A stretch of DNA of 64,000 nucleotides, taken from the NCBI GenBank assembly GCA_933822405.4, contig CAKOGP040000001.1, forward strand, positions 861,429 to 925,428. The letters run 5' to 3'. Shown in pieces: positions 52,298 through 63,891 of this stretch. The DNA is from Cylindrotheca closterium. Its lineage: Eukaryota > Bacillariophyta > Bacillariophyceae > Bacillariales > Bacillariaceae. Made by a program: the position numbers and the translations under genes. The notes beneath the pieces were generated by a model. It was not told where the DNA came from. It searched no databases and saw only the letters and a list, made by a program, of their open reading frames with translations. Every line of letters begins with the position of its first letter. Position 1 is the stretch's first letter.

Positions 52298-54439
52298 ATG
52301 TCTTCCGACTCGTCAATAAAATCTTCCAAGAAGAAGGGCGGCAGCAAAAAGGGCAGCGCCGTAGATGGAACGAGCCTGATACGCGAAGAAGCATCAGCTA
52401 TGGACTGTCAAAACATTTTGACTGGTTTTTATGGGGCTCGTGGGGAACGCATCAAGCATACAGTGGCAAGGGGAGCGCTTAACATGCCAAAAGAGTCTAT
52501 AGATATTATTGACAAGGCGTCTGAGGACATGGCGCCATCGTCGTCGAATTACAAGCTTCCTGGACTGGATTCCGTTTCAAGGTCAATGGTGGATGCCAAA
52601 CTTCGTCAAGTGGTCATCACCGAGCTGACGCCAGAAAGAGTGACTGTAGCACGACAGTTGCCGCAGCCTCCACAAGTTCCCGGTCAAATGATGATGCAAC
52701 AACAGCAACCGCAAGTAACGCATGTCAAGGTGATGCGAACCCGAGTCCAAAACCGAGTATTGACTCGAACGGTGATGCAACCAACTGCTTCAGGACAACC
52801 AGTGGAAGGAGAGCGAATTCGTGGTGGCGGTGACAACAACCCTCCCACTAACTTGCCACCTGTTAGTGGACAAGTGCCTCACAATCCTCAGATACAAGCG
52901 CCACCAGCAGCTGGTGCCGCGCCCATGTCCACACCGACTCATGCCCCTTCGCAGCAACAACCTGGTCCTGCCATGCCACAAGCGCAAACACCACAGGTAC
53001 AGCAAACCCGTCCCGCAATGCCCGGACAACAGCCGGCTACACAACCCCAGACGCAACCACCGCAAGCTACACCACAGCCACAAACCGCACATCGTCCGGC
53101 ACCAAGCATGTCAGCACCAGTGGCACCTGCTGGATCCAAACCCATGGTACCTGGTGGAGTAGCTCCCCAAGCAAGACCTGCCCATCCACCGGGGCAAGTT
53201 TCGTCAACAGCGCCGCCGCCCCAATCAAGACCTGTCCACCCACCAGGTCAGGTGCCGTCAACAGCACCGACGTCCCAAGTGAGATCTACCCACCCAACAG
53301 GCCAGGTTCCATCCACAACACCAAGCGCCACTGTTCCTCCAAAGACTGTGAGCTCGGCACCGCAGACCAAGTTAATTCCCACCAAGACGCTGAACAACAA
53401 GCCCCGACCTCAATGGAACCAACACAAGCCAGGGCCAAACGACGAAACGGTTACTCCTGGCGACCAATTGTCACCCAATCCTGATTGGTACAAGTCCAAC
53501 AAAATTGCTGACTTGGAACGCACCATGTTGCCCGAATGGTTTGATGCCAGCGCTCCACATCGAACTCCCGAAAAGTATATCAAGACAAGGGAACGCGTCA
53601 TTGCCATTTCCAAGACAGTTTTGAATCGGAACGTGACCAACTCCATGATTCGGAGGTCCATTGAGGGAGATGCTGGAAGTCTGCATCGCCTTCGTACATT
53701 TTTGATCAATTGGGGTTTCATCAATGAAGATAGTATCAACGACTCGGCTCCCACTCCAGCAATTCTACGACAGACCAAGAGGCCGCCGCGCAAGTTTGAC
53801 GAAAGTCTCAGTGATAATCTAATCACTGCGATTGTCCAAGAATCCAAGAAGCGCAAGCTGGAACATGGCGATACCGATGATAGTGCAATTGACTGGGATG
53901 AAGTGGCAAAGACTATGGGACAAGGTGTGACGGGAGAAGACTGCGAACGAAACTTTTTGTCGCTGGGAATCAAGACCGAAGAACCTCCAGCTAGTCCTCC
54001 CAGCAGCGATGACATGGCGGTGGATGGTGAACCTCCATCTTCGCCATCGAAACCAGCAACAACTCCCAAGGCTGACGCGTCCAAAGAGAGTCTTCGGCAA
54101 GAGTTCATCAAGGACTTAATCGACAGTTCCAATCCAGCCATCGTCAAGAAGGTTACGAATGCTGCCCTAAAAGCTTCAGAAGAGAATGTCAAGGAAGCGC
54201 AAGGAGCTGCCGTGGTAGGTCTCATTGCTTCGAGAGCCTTGGAGCAAGCAAGGGCGCAAGAAGACAACCTATCTTCCATCTTGTCGCAACTAGTTAACAA
54301 GAGAATGGAGAAATTGGAAAATCGCATGGCTATGATTGACGATGTTGAAGGAATCCTGGAAGCCGAAAAGGTGGCATTGGAACTGGAGCGCCGAGATTTG
54401 TACACGGCAAGATGTCGGTATTGGTATGGTGATGCCTAA
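52298..54439 (+). CDS. SWI3/SMARCC-like chromatin remodelling subunit (SWIRM domain)
   Basis: SWI3-type subunits scaffold SWI/SNF remodelers. The intronless gene encodes 713 aa. A Lys/Ser-rich start and a conserved-looking segment (MDCQNILTGFYGARGERIKH) lead into about 200 residues of Pro/Gln-rich linker. The SWIRM domain spans about 395-470: TMLPEWFDASAPHRTPEKYI, RERVIAISKTVLNRNVTNSM and LRTFLINWGFIN. Next is a SANT-like segment (FDESLSDNLITAIVQES, DEVAKTMGQG) lacking the usual tryptophans except DWDEVA. A C-terminal coiled region (LVNKRMEKLENRMAMIDDVE) with EAEKVALELERRDLYTARCR fits the SWI3 dimerisation end. Confidence 0.85.
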   Translation: MSSDSSIKSSKKKGGSKKGSAVDGTSLIREEASAMDCQNILTGFYGARGERIKHTVARGALNMPKESIDIIDKASEDMAPSSSNYKLPGLDSVSRSMVDAKLRQVVITELTPERVTVARQLPQPPQVPGQMMMQQQQPQVTHVKVMRTRVQNRVLTRTVMQPTASGQPVEGERIRGGGDNNPPTNLPPVSGQVPHNPQIQAPPAAGAAPMSTPTHAPSQQQPGPAMPQAQTPQVQQTRPAMPGQQPATQPQTQPPQATPQPQTAHRPAPSMSAPVAPAGSKPMVPGGVAPQARPAHPPGQVSSTAPPPQSRPVHPPGQVPSTAPTSQVRSTHPTGQVPSTTPSATVPPKTVSSAPQTKLIPTKTLNNKPRPQWNQHKPGPNDETVTPGDQLSPNPDWYKSNKIADLERTMLPEWFDASAPHRTPEKYIKTRERVIAISKTVLNRNVTNSMIRRSIEGDAGSLHRLRTFLINWGFINEDSINDSAPTPAILRQTKRPPRKFDESLSDNLITAIVQESKKRKLEHGDTDDSAIDWDEVAKTMGQGVTGEDCERNFLSLGIKTEEPPASPPSSDDMAVDGEPPSSPSKPATTPKADASKESLRQEFIKDLIDSSNPAIVKKVTNAALKASEENVKEAQGAAVVGLIASRALEQARAQEDNLSSILSQLVNKRMEKLENRMAMIDDVEGILEAEKVALELERRDLYTARCRYWYGDA

Positions 54440-54738
54440 AGCTAGGTAAAGGGTAGATATTGGATAGAGGGATACTATTGATGGTAAATCTAAAGCATAG
54501 AATGATCGAAATTGACTAATGTACTTTCATTCTTCAATCGGATTGATGATTTCTCTCCGAGGGAGAGGATTCGGAAAAAGGCCTTTTTGAAATTCATTCG
54601 GACGGGTCGATCCACAGACGTTTTGAGTCAGCAACCATTCGTGCAACCTCATCGCCACCACCACAACATTAGACAGCACCTTTTGTATAGACTAGACACC
54701 CATTGCATACTGTAGCAAGAAGAAACATATATACAAAC

Positions 54739-55020
54739 ATGACAATTTTTACGAGAGTAGCAGATGTGGCACACAAAGGAGGTGTCTTCGGACTGATGTC
54801 ATTGCTAGGCTTTCAATTCTACCAAACAGGAAGAAATGTGTACGAATCATCGAAAATTGAAAACAAATACCTGCACACAAACATTTTCAAAAAGATCGAT
54901 GAGAAGGTCGCTGAAGAAGATAAAGATAGAAATAACTTCAACAACATCGCTGACCGCTATGAAAAAGACGACGAGTCATATTTGAAGAAAGTCCCGGATC
55001 TCCAAAAGCCAACCAAATAA
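54739..55020 (+). CDS. Small predicted membrane protein, 93 aa
   Basis: The start MTIFTRVADVAHKGGVFGLM is followed by a short hydrophobic segment (GGVFGLMSLLGFQFYQ, about residues 14-30), then a charged helical tail (NIFKKIDEKVAEEDKDRNNF). Such small single-pass proteins with a short N-terminus are frequent among mitochondrial complex accessory subunits, but I can name no family. A longer in-frame reading starts at 54703. The ATG at 54739 is preceded by an A-rich leader. Confidence 0.55.
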   Translation: MTIFTRVADVAHKGGVFGLMSLLGFQFYQTGRNVYESSKIENKYLHTNIFKKIDEKVAEEDKDRNNFNNIADRYEKDDESYLKKVPDLQKPTK

Positions 55021-55254
55021 TTGGCTGCTGTTTCATCACCATCACACGAGAGTCTCCGGTTTCTGTAAAGCCAATGATGTAAATATAGACAAATGAATTT
55101 GAATATTTTCTTTCGATCTGTTTAGGTTTATCATTCTATGTACTGAGATTAACAGTATCACCTACGCACTAAATGTCGGTACTTTTTCTTTTTTATTCTT
55201 TGATAGTCAAAAGTTGTAGGAGTCGTTGCCTGATTCATTCGTTCACCAAGCGCC

Positions 55255-56348
55255 CTAAGCCCCCGATCTCCATCCAAAGAGGTTGGCAACAATGACGGTT
55301 GTGTCATCAATGACTTGTTCTTCCTTCATCCACCTGGTGCCAGCTTCGGTCACCAAAGTGTCGACAGCTTGCGCAGGTCCGATTTGGCCTTCTACTATTT
55401 CGATTGTTTCCTGGTTGGAAACAAACTCCCAAAGACCATCAGTGGCAATGACAAGGAATTTGTCCGTTTCTGGGTTCAACTTGTATTCAGTGAACTCTGG
55501 TTCAGAGATGACACCAGCAGAATGTGCGACGACATCTCCCAAAGATCTAGCCATGGCAAGACCTGGAACATCCATGTGACCAAGCCAGACACGTGGTGGC
55601 CCATCAATACCATCGTCATACTCGACAGCGAAGACACGTCCTCCACATGCAAGAATGCGCTCTTTTTCCTTGGGGGAATCAGGCTTGTGATCGAAGGTAA
55701 TTTCGACAGGTGTCATACTTCCTCCTCCCTCTTGTTTTCCCATGATAACTCGGGAATCTCCAATGTTCACACCAGTGAGTTCATTTCCTCGAACAATCGC
55801 CATGGAAAGCGTTGTACCACTGAACTCAGTGTCAATTCGGAAGTTTCGAAGAAGATCGCGCTCGACCTTTCCAATGGCATCAGCGACAGCCTCTTTCAGA
55901 TTGTTGACCCAAGCAGGATGGTTGAACATTTCGGTGATTAGCTGATCACGAAACCAAGCTGAAACGTAGTCACCATGTTCACCGTGTCCATCCAATACAG
56001 CTAGGATTAGACTGTTTGTTCCTGGATCGTCGGCCATGATGAGAGCATCTTGATTCTTCTTTCTAGGGTTGTAAGGAGCATGCCCCTTCTTTGATACCCC
56101 CGAATATTCTGTAACTGCGCATCGGACAGCGGCTTGATGCTGTTTCCAGAACGAAAACGATAATGTAAGGCATCATCAATCAAGCCTGCTGATGGAATTT
56201 GATGTGGAAGCGCGAAGATACTCACCTTTTTCTTTTTGCTCTTTTTTGGTTCTGGAACTTCTTGCCCCTTTCCAACGACACCATCAATATTCGAACTTGC
56301 CCCAGTAACAGTCAAACGCCGTCTCATGCGCTGGAACTGCTTGCCCAA
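55255..56348 (-). CDS. PP2C-type Ser/Thr protein phosphatase, two exons
   Basis: PP2C enzymes are Mg/Mn-dependent Ser/Thr phosphatases. Exons are 56348-56226 and 56139-55255 (335 aa); the 86-bp intron has a GTGAGT donor and AAACAG acceptor in phase 0. Exon 2 opens HQAAVRCAVTEYSGVSKKGH, then APYNPRKKNQD, the classical PP2C start. Catalytic motifs are VLDGHGEHGD (metal Asp), FSGTTLS, NIGDSRVIMG, TFDHKP, RSLGDVVA, VIATDGLWEF and DDTTVIVANL. The N-terminus MGKQFQRMRRR has Gly2, a possible myristoylation site, and a basic helix. A second open frame overlaps the start of exon 2 but lacks PP2C motifs. Confidence 0.94.
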
Positions 56349-57063
56349 GATTCCCTACATCAGCAATCAAAACAGGATATGAGACTTTCTGATTTACATA
56401 TGCTGCAATGGGAGCAAAAATTTCGCTCCACAACGCTCTCAAAAGATGCAGGCAGTGCAACCCTCGAGACACCTGCAACCCTCGAGACACCTGCAACCCT
56501 CGAGACAAACTCTAATGCCCCCGTCTTCTAGCGAAACATCGCCGGCAGTGCTCCAGATAACATAAATGTCACCTGTTGGATCATGCCATCAATGGATGCC
56601 CTAACCATCACATATTCATGACCACGTGAACCTTGCAGTATGCGTTATCACCAGGATCGATTCCAACCCCCTTACACAGTCCTTACCTGTCCTTTGGCTT
56701 CGGATGGTTCTTTTCCTTCCTCACTCATGGTTGCTGTCTTTTATTCTTCCTGTATGATGTACTGTAGGTGCCGGAATTCTTGGCAGCGGTGGAGGTGTGC
56801 TCGAGACGGATGCAATCCAGATCGGAAAGTACCGGTAGAGAACCGGCAGTAGAAATGCCGTGAACGTGAAGTCTTCAGAAATGACTTTTTTCTTCGGGTT
56901 ATGGTCAGCTGATCAAAGCAGTTCCATAATTAAGATCTTCGCGTGACTGAACTCATGACTGGATTTGATTTTAGATTTTTATCAAAAACCTCAATTCTCG
57001 GCAAACCGCAACACCGGCTTCCTGTGAAGAACAAACAACACCCGGTCAGTGTTGTGGCTCTTC
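56349..57063. promoter_or_regulatory. Divergent region between PP2C and DHHC genes
   Basis: About 715 bases with the PP2C and DHHC genes running outward. It contains the 18-bp tandem repeat at 56461 (about 110 bp upstream of the PP2C start) and the palindrome TACCGGTA at 56830-56837. A 70-codon frame near 56640-56852 lacks support. Confidence 0.5.
56461..56514. repeat. 18-bp tandem repeat, about 2.6 copies
   Basis: Units of CCCTCGAGACACCTGCAA are repeated head to tail upstream of the PP2C first exon; two are exact and a third is partial. Each contains a CTCGAG palindrome. Confidence 0.9.
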
Positions 57064-58412
57064 ATGGAAGGCGACAACGGTCACGCTGCGAGGGCCTTGG
57101 ATAGAAATGATCTTTCCAATTATGAAAGGCATTGGAGCGACACGTGGGCTGAATTCAATCGATCCCTAAGATCCACGGATGATTTCAATTCGTTTCATTG
57201 GGTGTATCGCTTGATGTCCGCTGGGGTGGGACTGATATATTACCGTTGCGGGCTTTCTCGGTTGCAGCTTCATACAGATTGGAGATCTTCCATTCCTTGC
57301 TTTGCAATCCTACTTGTACTCTTTGTCTTGCTATCTTATTTTGGTCGACTGAGAGTATTGCTTTTGAAACGTTGGTGCATCATGGAACAAGATGATTATT
57401 CATTGTGTCAATCATCATTTATTCTCAATGATACTTTTGTGGCTTATCTCGGTTGGATGATCCTTTTCAACTACGTGTCAGCTTGTTTTCGCTCCCCAGG
57501 AGTACTACTGTCAAGTGAATACAGTAGCCTACTAAATGACGATGACGAAACGTCTTTCAAAGTTCCCGACCACTTGACTTGGAAAGCTTCTCATGGTCAG
57601 GGTGGGATGTGCGGAATTAATCCGTCTCTGAGTTTGGCAGAAGAACATTGGCGGATAAGAAAATGCCAAGAACTGTTTCCGTCCAACGAATGGACCTTTT
57701 GCAACAAATGCAACATCCAACGACCTCCTCGAACACATCATTGCAGCGTCTCAAACCGGTGCATCATACGCTATGACCACCATTGTGTGTGGCTGAACAA
57801 TTCTATTGGCTATAACAATTATCGCCAGTTTCTGTTGATCCTCTTTTACTTGACCATTGGATGTTGGTATGGTGTTGCAGTTCTGTCATTTCCATTCTAT
57901 GAAATCTTAAAGGAAAATATTGTAAAAGATGGCTTTCGTTTCTTGTATGGCAATGCGGTAAGTGACACTTTTTTGCACTGGATGTCCATCGGCTTTCGCC
58001 ATTTCTGAACCAATAAATTATTCAACTTTTGCAGACCGGATTTTTGGACCTCCCACTGCCCTTTGATTTGCTGATCCAGTTGTTATCCAACACGGCAGAT
58101 GACGAGGTCCTTGTCAAGCTCGTATTCCCTCTTCTCCTTTCGGTAGGAATCATGATTGGCATCTTCTTCTCCCAACATTTGTCGTATACCCTCAAAGCGA
58201 GAACATCACTGGAACACAAGATTTTCATAATGCAAAGGTATAGGTCAACGATGGAACGACGAGATCATCACTCTCCAGTCGAGAATCCATATGATCTTGG
58301 TTGGTACTTCAATCTGAAGCTCGTCCTTGGACCAAATATTTCCTTAATCTTCTTGCCCATTTCCGTAGATGGCCTATTGCACATCTCAGAGGATGTACAC
58401 AAAACGGACTAA
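57064..58412 (+). CDS. DHHC palmitoyltransferase with degenerate Cys-rich domain, two exons
   Basis: DHHC enzymes attach palmitate to Cys residues of membrane proteins. Exons are 57064-57957 and 58035-58412 (423 aa); the 77-bp intron has a GTAAGT donor and TTGCAG acceptor in phase 0. Four hydrophobic segments fit the family topology: two before and two after the catalytic loop. The Cys-rich domain reads FCNKCNIQRPPRTHHCSVSN, then RCIIRYDHHCVWLNNSIGYN with the catalytic DHHC intact. Two usual zinc-ligand Cys are Ser here: SVSNRC instead of SVCNRC and NNSIG instead of NNCIG. The start at 57064 is the first ATG. It converges with the HAD gene, 85 bp away. Confidence 0.9.
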
Positions 58413-58497
58413 GGCGGGGAGCGAAAGATATTGAACACCAATTCTATGAATGGGCCACAAATAGATAGAACTGAATTTATAGAATAGCAATCAAACT

Positions 58498-61400
58498 CTA
58501 AGTTACACTTCGTACACTAGCGCTGGCACTCGTCAGACTATTGCTTCGAGTTCTGGTTCCTACTTCGCCCGGATTTTCAGCTCTAGAGGAAAAGAAATAA
58601 TCAAAGAGCCACCCGACGCTTGACAACGCATTTCGATCGCGTGATGAATCTCGCACTCTGTCGAACTTCTCCGCCTTGCAGTACAGCTTAGCTCCCCATC
58701 CTTTCAGTCGAATGACATACATGTCACTCTCAGCATCATAGTTCTCTATTGTACCTTCGCCGTATGCTGTAAAAGCATCTTCCCCGACAGCCCCCTTTAT
58801 CCGTTTGTCAATCGCATCTGGTTGGAGATACATTGCCATTCCGGCTGATGGGACAGTCACGAGATGGACCCCTGTGCTTGGTTGGACCGATTCAAGGATG
58901 CCTGTAAGCCCCATGCCAGTCAGCACAGGGTATCCTTCTTGGCAACCATCGGCTATTCGACAGCGAATATCAACTTCGCGAAGCCATGCGGTAGCGCATT
59001 GGCCATTTGCAAGGGTCCAGCTGGTAATTGATACCTTATAGAATCCATCCTCCTCACGAAATTCGAGAACTTCGCCGTTTCCATAAGCAGTCGAGACCTT
59101 GGTGGAGTCATTGTAGTACTGCCGAAACTTTGGAATCTTTTCCGCTTCCACAGCAGTTGTGATTTTTTTTGCGGGAGTTCCGAATCGAGACGAGAATGGC
59201 ATTGTTAGCAGCGTGCCAAATGTCGAGAGCAATCCGTCCGTAGATGATCTCGACTTTGAATTCTTCCATTGCTGAACTGTCTTTACGGTACAGTGCATAG
59301 TTGGATAGGATCCGTTCGCCAACTTCCATGATACCAGTCGAAGGCCAATTATTTGATTCAAAAGCTCAGTTTCATTCAGCTGTTTCGATGTCAGAAGGAG
59401 TGGTTTGTAAAGTTCAGCCGCGCCGTATGGTGTGTTGATCAATGTACCTGTTGCATATGGGAACTCCAGGGGCTTCAAAGTCGTCTCACTTGTGGATCCT
59501 TGACGCCGAAACAAAGACAATGACAATAGGATCCTCTCCTTCGTCACTTTCACATCGATTTCGTTCAAATATCCACGGGCTTTCCATTTCGAAAACTCTA
59601 CAACGACGATGTTCTCGGTAGCGCGATACTCTAAAATGGTAGCTGGCCCATATGGCGTCGAACACTTATCACCTTCCTGGAATAAAACCGGCGGCAACTG
59701 TCCCTTTTTGTATGGACTACCTGCAAAGAACGAAAAGTACGCCGTCGATTTCTTGTCAACGACGGGTAGGCGAGGTGGAGTAAACTTTGAGATTTGACGC
59801 CCTCTGATCTTCGCCCTCGCTTGACAAAAGGGTCGATTTCTTTTGCTACCGTCGTCGGTGCTAATGGAGCTCAATGACGAAACATCAGTAGTTCCCCCAT
59901 CAGAGGACCTCGCCTCACTTGTCTCTGCCGTTCCTGGGAGAGAAAGAGTGCTCTTGGTGTTTTCTTTCTTGATTTCTGTATCGAGTGCCAAACGTTCCGT
60001 TATCTCAGACGCCAGGCCTCCGTCATTTTCATCATCATCAGCCTCGTCAGTTTCCAAGACAGTCTGGAGCTGACTCGCTTCCTTCCTGTCGCCAGATTGC
60101 TTCCTGTTGTTCGCTTGACGTGGCCGTATCGCTTCTTCCTTGACACGCTTCAAATGGTCATCAACCTGAACATCTAATGGTCTCCAATCCAATTCAACAT
60201 CATATAAATCTGTCTCCGGATCGAAACCTTGAATGACGCCTCTTCCGTATGGTGTATTAACTCGTTCTCCATCCTGAAACAATTGCTCTGCTTGGACCAT
60301 TTTCACAGCATCGACTCCATTCTTTTCCAGAAACAAATTCGCTTTCCATATCGCTTGATTCAGCTCGGCTCGTCGTTCCGATTTCTGAATTTTCGACGGC
60401 CATTGCTTTTCCGTTATTGAGTTGAAATCGTTCGCTGCTTCGTGGCACACTCGACGCAATCCAGACACTCGAATCAGAGGTGGGTCCCTTGTAGCAGCAT
60501 GCAATGCGGCTTCCGGATACGTTGTGAAGAAACATGGAGAAAACTCCTTCTTGCGCCATCGTTCTGGAGCAAAGCCATGAGTATTCTGTATTCGTTGAAC
60601 TTTGTGGATGTAAACGCCACCAAATTCGTAGGGAAAGTTGTCAAACATCATTTCCGATGCCTTTACGTCACCTTGCCCATTGTCGCAAACAAAAATATGC
60701 TGGTACTCCGGATAGATCGAAACGTATCGTTTGAAATTGTCAAACTTTTTCCTTGCCAACGGTTCCAAATCACTCGTCAACATGTACTGCGAACCAGAGG
60801 CAATGTCACCGGGCAATAATGATGGAACTGTATGCATACCCTTTCTCCCATCCTCTCCCGTGGCCCGTAGCTTTTCGAATTTGGCAAAATTTTGTTTCTC
60901 GCTGACATCCTTGTAGACATGCGGTCGAGCGGAAAGAAACACTAGATTTCCAACTCGATTCTCTGGCCATTCTTCTGGTCCACTGGTCCCAAGATCCAAT
61001 TCTCGATAGAATGCCAATACTCCAGGATATACAACCTTTTTTGCAAACCTCTTGTCAATTCCAGCTGGGTAATGACCCCCGCTACAAAACAGTGTATCGT
61101 CCACGTCCGACAGAATTTTTCGCCATGCCATGTGTTTACGGCTTTGGGCTCGTTTTGTTCCCATTTGCATGTGGGATAGTTGCAAGGCACCCTCTCTGAG
61201 AAAGTGATTCAAAATATCCTGTCGAATTGTCTCGGATTTAATGTCATCGTAGATGAGTTTGTTCATGCAAAAGTAATCTCCTTTCGAGTCCGTAAGAGTC
61301 TTGATCTCGGATAGATCGTCTCCATGCGTATTGAGTAGAATGTTGCGTACCCAGTGTTCGGCTCTGGGATTGGCCCTCAGTTTCAAGATTTGCAAGGCAT

Positions 61401-62228
61401 GAAGCACAATGACTCGTGACATGACAGTGAGCGCGGGCAATCGATCTACCGCCAGCAATTCAATCAATTCCGATCGGTGCTGTCCCGCAAAGTTTCGATG
61501 GTCCTTAATCTTATACATCAACAAACCCAGTTTGGTGTGCCCGATCAAAAAGTTTAGCGCTACGGCATCGCATTTCCAAAAGACTGATATAATTTCCTTT
61601 TCCTTCCGAAGCACGAATCGTTGATTGATCCAATTGTTAATGGTGGAGGGTATCAAAAGCTGGTCAATCTCCCGGAGTGATCCATTGATCTCGGCCAGAT
61701 ATTCATCCACAGTAATTTTGATTTCCCCCATGGAATGATGATTCAATGCAAAGGAGGAACGCCGCAATTTGGTTTGTTGACTGAGGGTCAATCGATGGGT
61801 GTACCGATCCCACAAGTGCATGGCGTAGCTGGACATTAGGACGCCAAAGAATCCCAGACTGGGGCTGTATCGTCCAAATGCCATGGGAGAATCTTGAGCA
61901 AAGATGAGTGCCGTCGAAAAGAGGAGTGCAAAGATGGTCCAGAATCGATTTTCGTATTCCTGCGCATGATGTACCCCGCTTTCTTCGTAAGCAATGAACA
62001 AGTAGAGTGTGTACAATAGAGAAAGAAGGCAAGAACATATAATCGGTGCCATTGCGAATAGTGCGAGAAGTAATAAAACAACATTCTAGATATACCGAGA
62101 ATCAATAGGAAACAGCAAGATGTTAATAAAACAATGCCATGCAAGTTCAAAGATTTCAAAGCTCTTGCTGTTTGTTAACTTACGACAAGGACCCCCAAAA
62201 GGATCAACATGGCAAGTACGCGATCCAT
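58498..62228 (-). CDS. App1-type HAD phosphatase-like membrane protein with five TPYG-type repeats, two exons
   Basis: Exons are 62228-62184 and 62085-58498 (1210 aa). The 98-bp intron (GTAAGT to TCTAG) reveals a short first exon: MDRVLAMLILLGVLV joins NVVLLLLALFAMAPIICS in frame. The N-terminus thus has hydrophobic segments at about 4-48 and 65-105. Around residue 340 is a DUF2183/App1 phosphatidate-phosphatase-like core: KILSDVDDTLFCSGGHYPAG (HAD DxDxT), VVYPGVLAFYREL, NLVFLSARPH and YQHIFVCDNGQGD. From residue 620 a module repeats five times (about 625, 825, 900, 1015, 1123): VNTPYGRGVI, CSTPYGPATI, INTPYGAAEL, VSTAYGNGEV and AFTAYGEGTI, each followed by a beta-rich stretch with a W and often LANG. 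A membrane lipid-phosphatase role is inferred. Confidence 0.8.
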
Positions 62229-62598
62229 CCTCGCAATTAATTCCTTCTTATGTATTATATAAATGAGGCCATGGAGTTGTAGTTTAGGCTTTGGGGAGAA
62301 TGCAACTGCGTGCTGTCTGTCCACTATTCAATCACAAGAAAGAAATTCAAACAGGAGCGACACACGACTCTTGTTGTTCGGAATCTTCAGCCTTCTTCCC
62401 ATGAATTTCAAGAGAAAATCCGGAGAATCCGCAAATGTATCGTTGGAAACGTCATCGCGCGTGCACGGATCATGATGAAGAGTAGAAGTAAATAGTAAAT
62501 ACCCTTTCTACTTTTTGTAGCAGCAAAGAACTAATATATATATATATGTATTAAAATGCACTACAATTATTGTATACATCCATCCCGTCGTAGTCTAT
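62229..62598. other. Intergenic with AT repeat
   Basis: It should contain the promoter of the HAD gene (near 62230) and the 3' end of the following gene. A TA dinucleotide run is at about 62534-62546. No gene is visible. Confidence 0.45.
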
Positions 62599-63891
62599 CT
62601 ATCCTCTGGTTGGCAACATGGCCAATGCATACTTGGATCGAAGTGCTTGTTTGTGTTTGGCCAAAAGCATTTCCACGTGATCAATGGAAGCATCTTGGAC
62701 GTCTTGTGGCAATGGAGGAACATTTCTCTTTTTACCTGCATGACCACGAGCCCTCTTTTTGGGACGCTTGTTGGCAGGCCAAATGGTCTTTAGCAAAGTG
62801 TCCAATTGACTTTGGTAGGAGTCCATTTCCTGATCCAAGCCCCGTGCCGCAGTCACCACTTCGTCTTGGGTACAACCAAAGCTAGCTCCCACATTTTCTG
62901 CCACTGATGTCAAGAGACTGGACGCAGTTGTTCGTATTTCTTGCATAGATTGAGTGCTACTACTAGTATCAGAAGATTGTGGTGGTGGTGGTGGCGGTGG
63001 TGGTGACTTGAGTAGCCGGCGCAGAGATTGAAGATCTTCTCGTGCGGTAGTCAAGCATGCCCGGCATTTTTTCGTCTTGGCGTTGCATTGTTCCACGGTC
63101 GTATCCACTACCGCCATCTCGGATGATGCTTTACTACCACTGTTTTTTCGACTATTTGTAGTATCCTCACTGGAAGGCCGAGCTGTTTCGTGTTGCAAGG
63201 CTAGTTCCTGTTGTCCCGGTTCCGAATTGGTAGTAGTACTGCTTGTTCCCACTAGCATGGGACTAATAGCACTAGTCAGATCCGAATCCTTGGTAGGAAA
63301 GGGACAATACATGTCCCCATTGATGACACTGAGAATTTCATTCTTGCCCGTATTGAGAATTGCGTACTGGTCTGTGTCATTTCCCACGAGTGAAAAAATG
63401 CGAAAGGCACAATGGGGGTAGTGCATCAACAAGCAGGGAGGTTGGTTCTTATTGTTTCTTCCAGCAGCCTCCAATGCTTTCAATTCCACATTTTTAATTT
63501 TTCCCAAATCCATTTGATAAATTCGATCATCAATCAACAGGAAAGCAATGGATTCTTTGAATTCCATTTCCAGAGCCCTTCCTGGACTTTTGGCGGGCGT
63601 GTTGCGTGGCACTTGAAAGGGCGTCTTTTTGGGTGTGGTAAAGAGGACCATTTCCACCTTGCACATGGCCGCATCAAACAATTCATTATTATTCTGGGCT
63701 AAAGCAACAAAGTAGGCTGGTCCCAAGGTTCCTTCCGAATCAAGCGTCAAGGGTTCGAGGGAGAGGTAATGATCCCGAAACAGAATTTGCCGCCGAGTCT
63801 TTCCCATGTCTTCCGATATGAGTGGTGGCCAGTTACTGGAAGAAAGTTCGTAAAGAAAGGGAAGGGTGGAAAGAAAGGCTGGACGATTCAT
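62599..63891 (-). CDS. Unknown protein, 430 aa, with Pro run and basic C-terminus
   Basis: No family recognised. The single exon opens MNRPAFLSTLPFLYELSSSN. Residues 1-200 look ordered (QILFRDHYLSLEPLTLDSEG, ESIAFLLIDDRIYQMDLGKI, PCLLMHYPHCAFRIFSLVGN, ILSVINGDMYCPFP). A Ser/Thr-rich region holds CNAKTKKCRACLTTA and an eight-Pro run. The end carries a helical segment and a basic cluster (NKRPKKRARGHAGKKRN) that looks like a nuclear signal. The ordered first half suggests a conserved domain not known to me. Confidence 0.65.
   Translation of the reverse strand: MNRPAFLSTLPFLYELSSSNWPPLISEDMGKTRRQILFRDHYLSLEPLTLDSEGTLGPAYFVALAQNNNELFDAAMCKVEMVLFTTPKKTPFQVPRNTPAKSPGRALEMEFKESIAFLLIDDRIYQMDLGKIKNVELKALEAAGRNNKNQPPCLLMHYPHCAFRIFSLVGNDTDQYAILNTGKNEILSVINGDMYCPFPTKDSDLTSAISPMLVGTSSTTTNSEPGQQELALQHETARPSSEDTTNSRKNSGSKASSEMAVVDTTVEQCNAKTKKCRACLTTAREDLQSLRRLLKSPPPPPPPPQSSDTSSSTQSMQEIRTTASSLLTSVAENVGASFGCTQDEVVTAARGLDQEMDSYQSQLDTLLKTIWPANKRPKKRARGHAGKKRNVPPLPQDVQDASIDHVEMLLAKHKQALRSKYALAMLPTRG

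Noticed and set aside
56640..56852. 70-codon plus-strand frame
   Set aside because: Cys/Arg/Ser-rich without family features, in a divergent promoter region.
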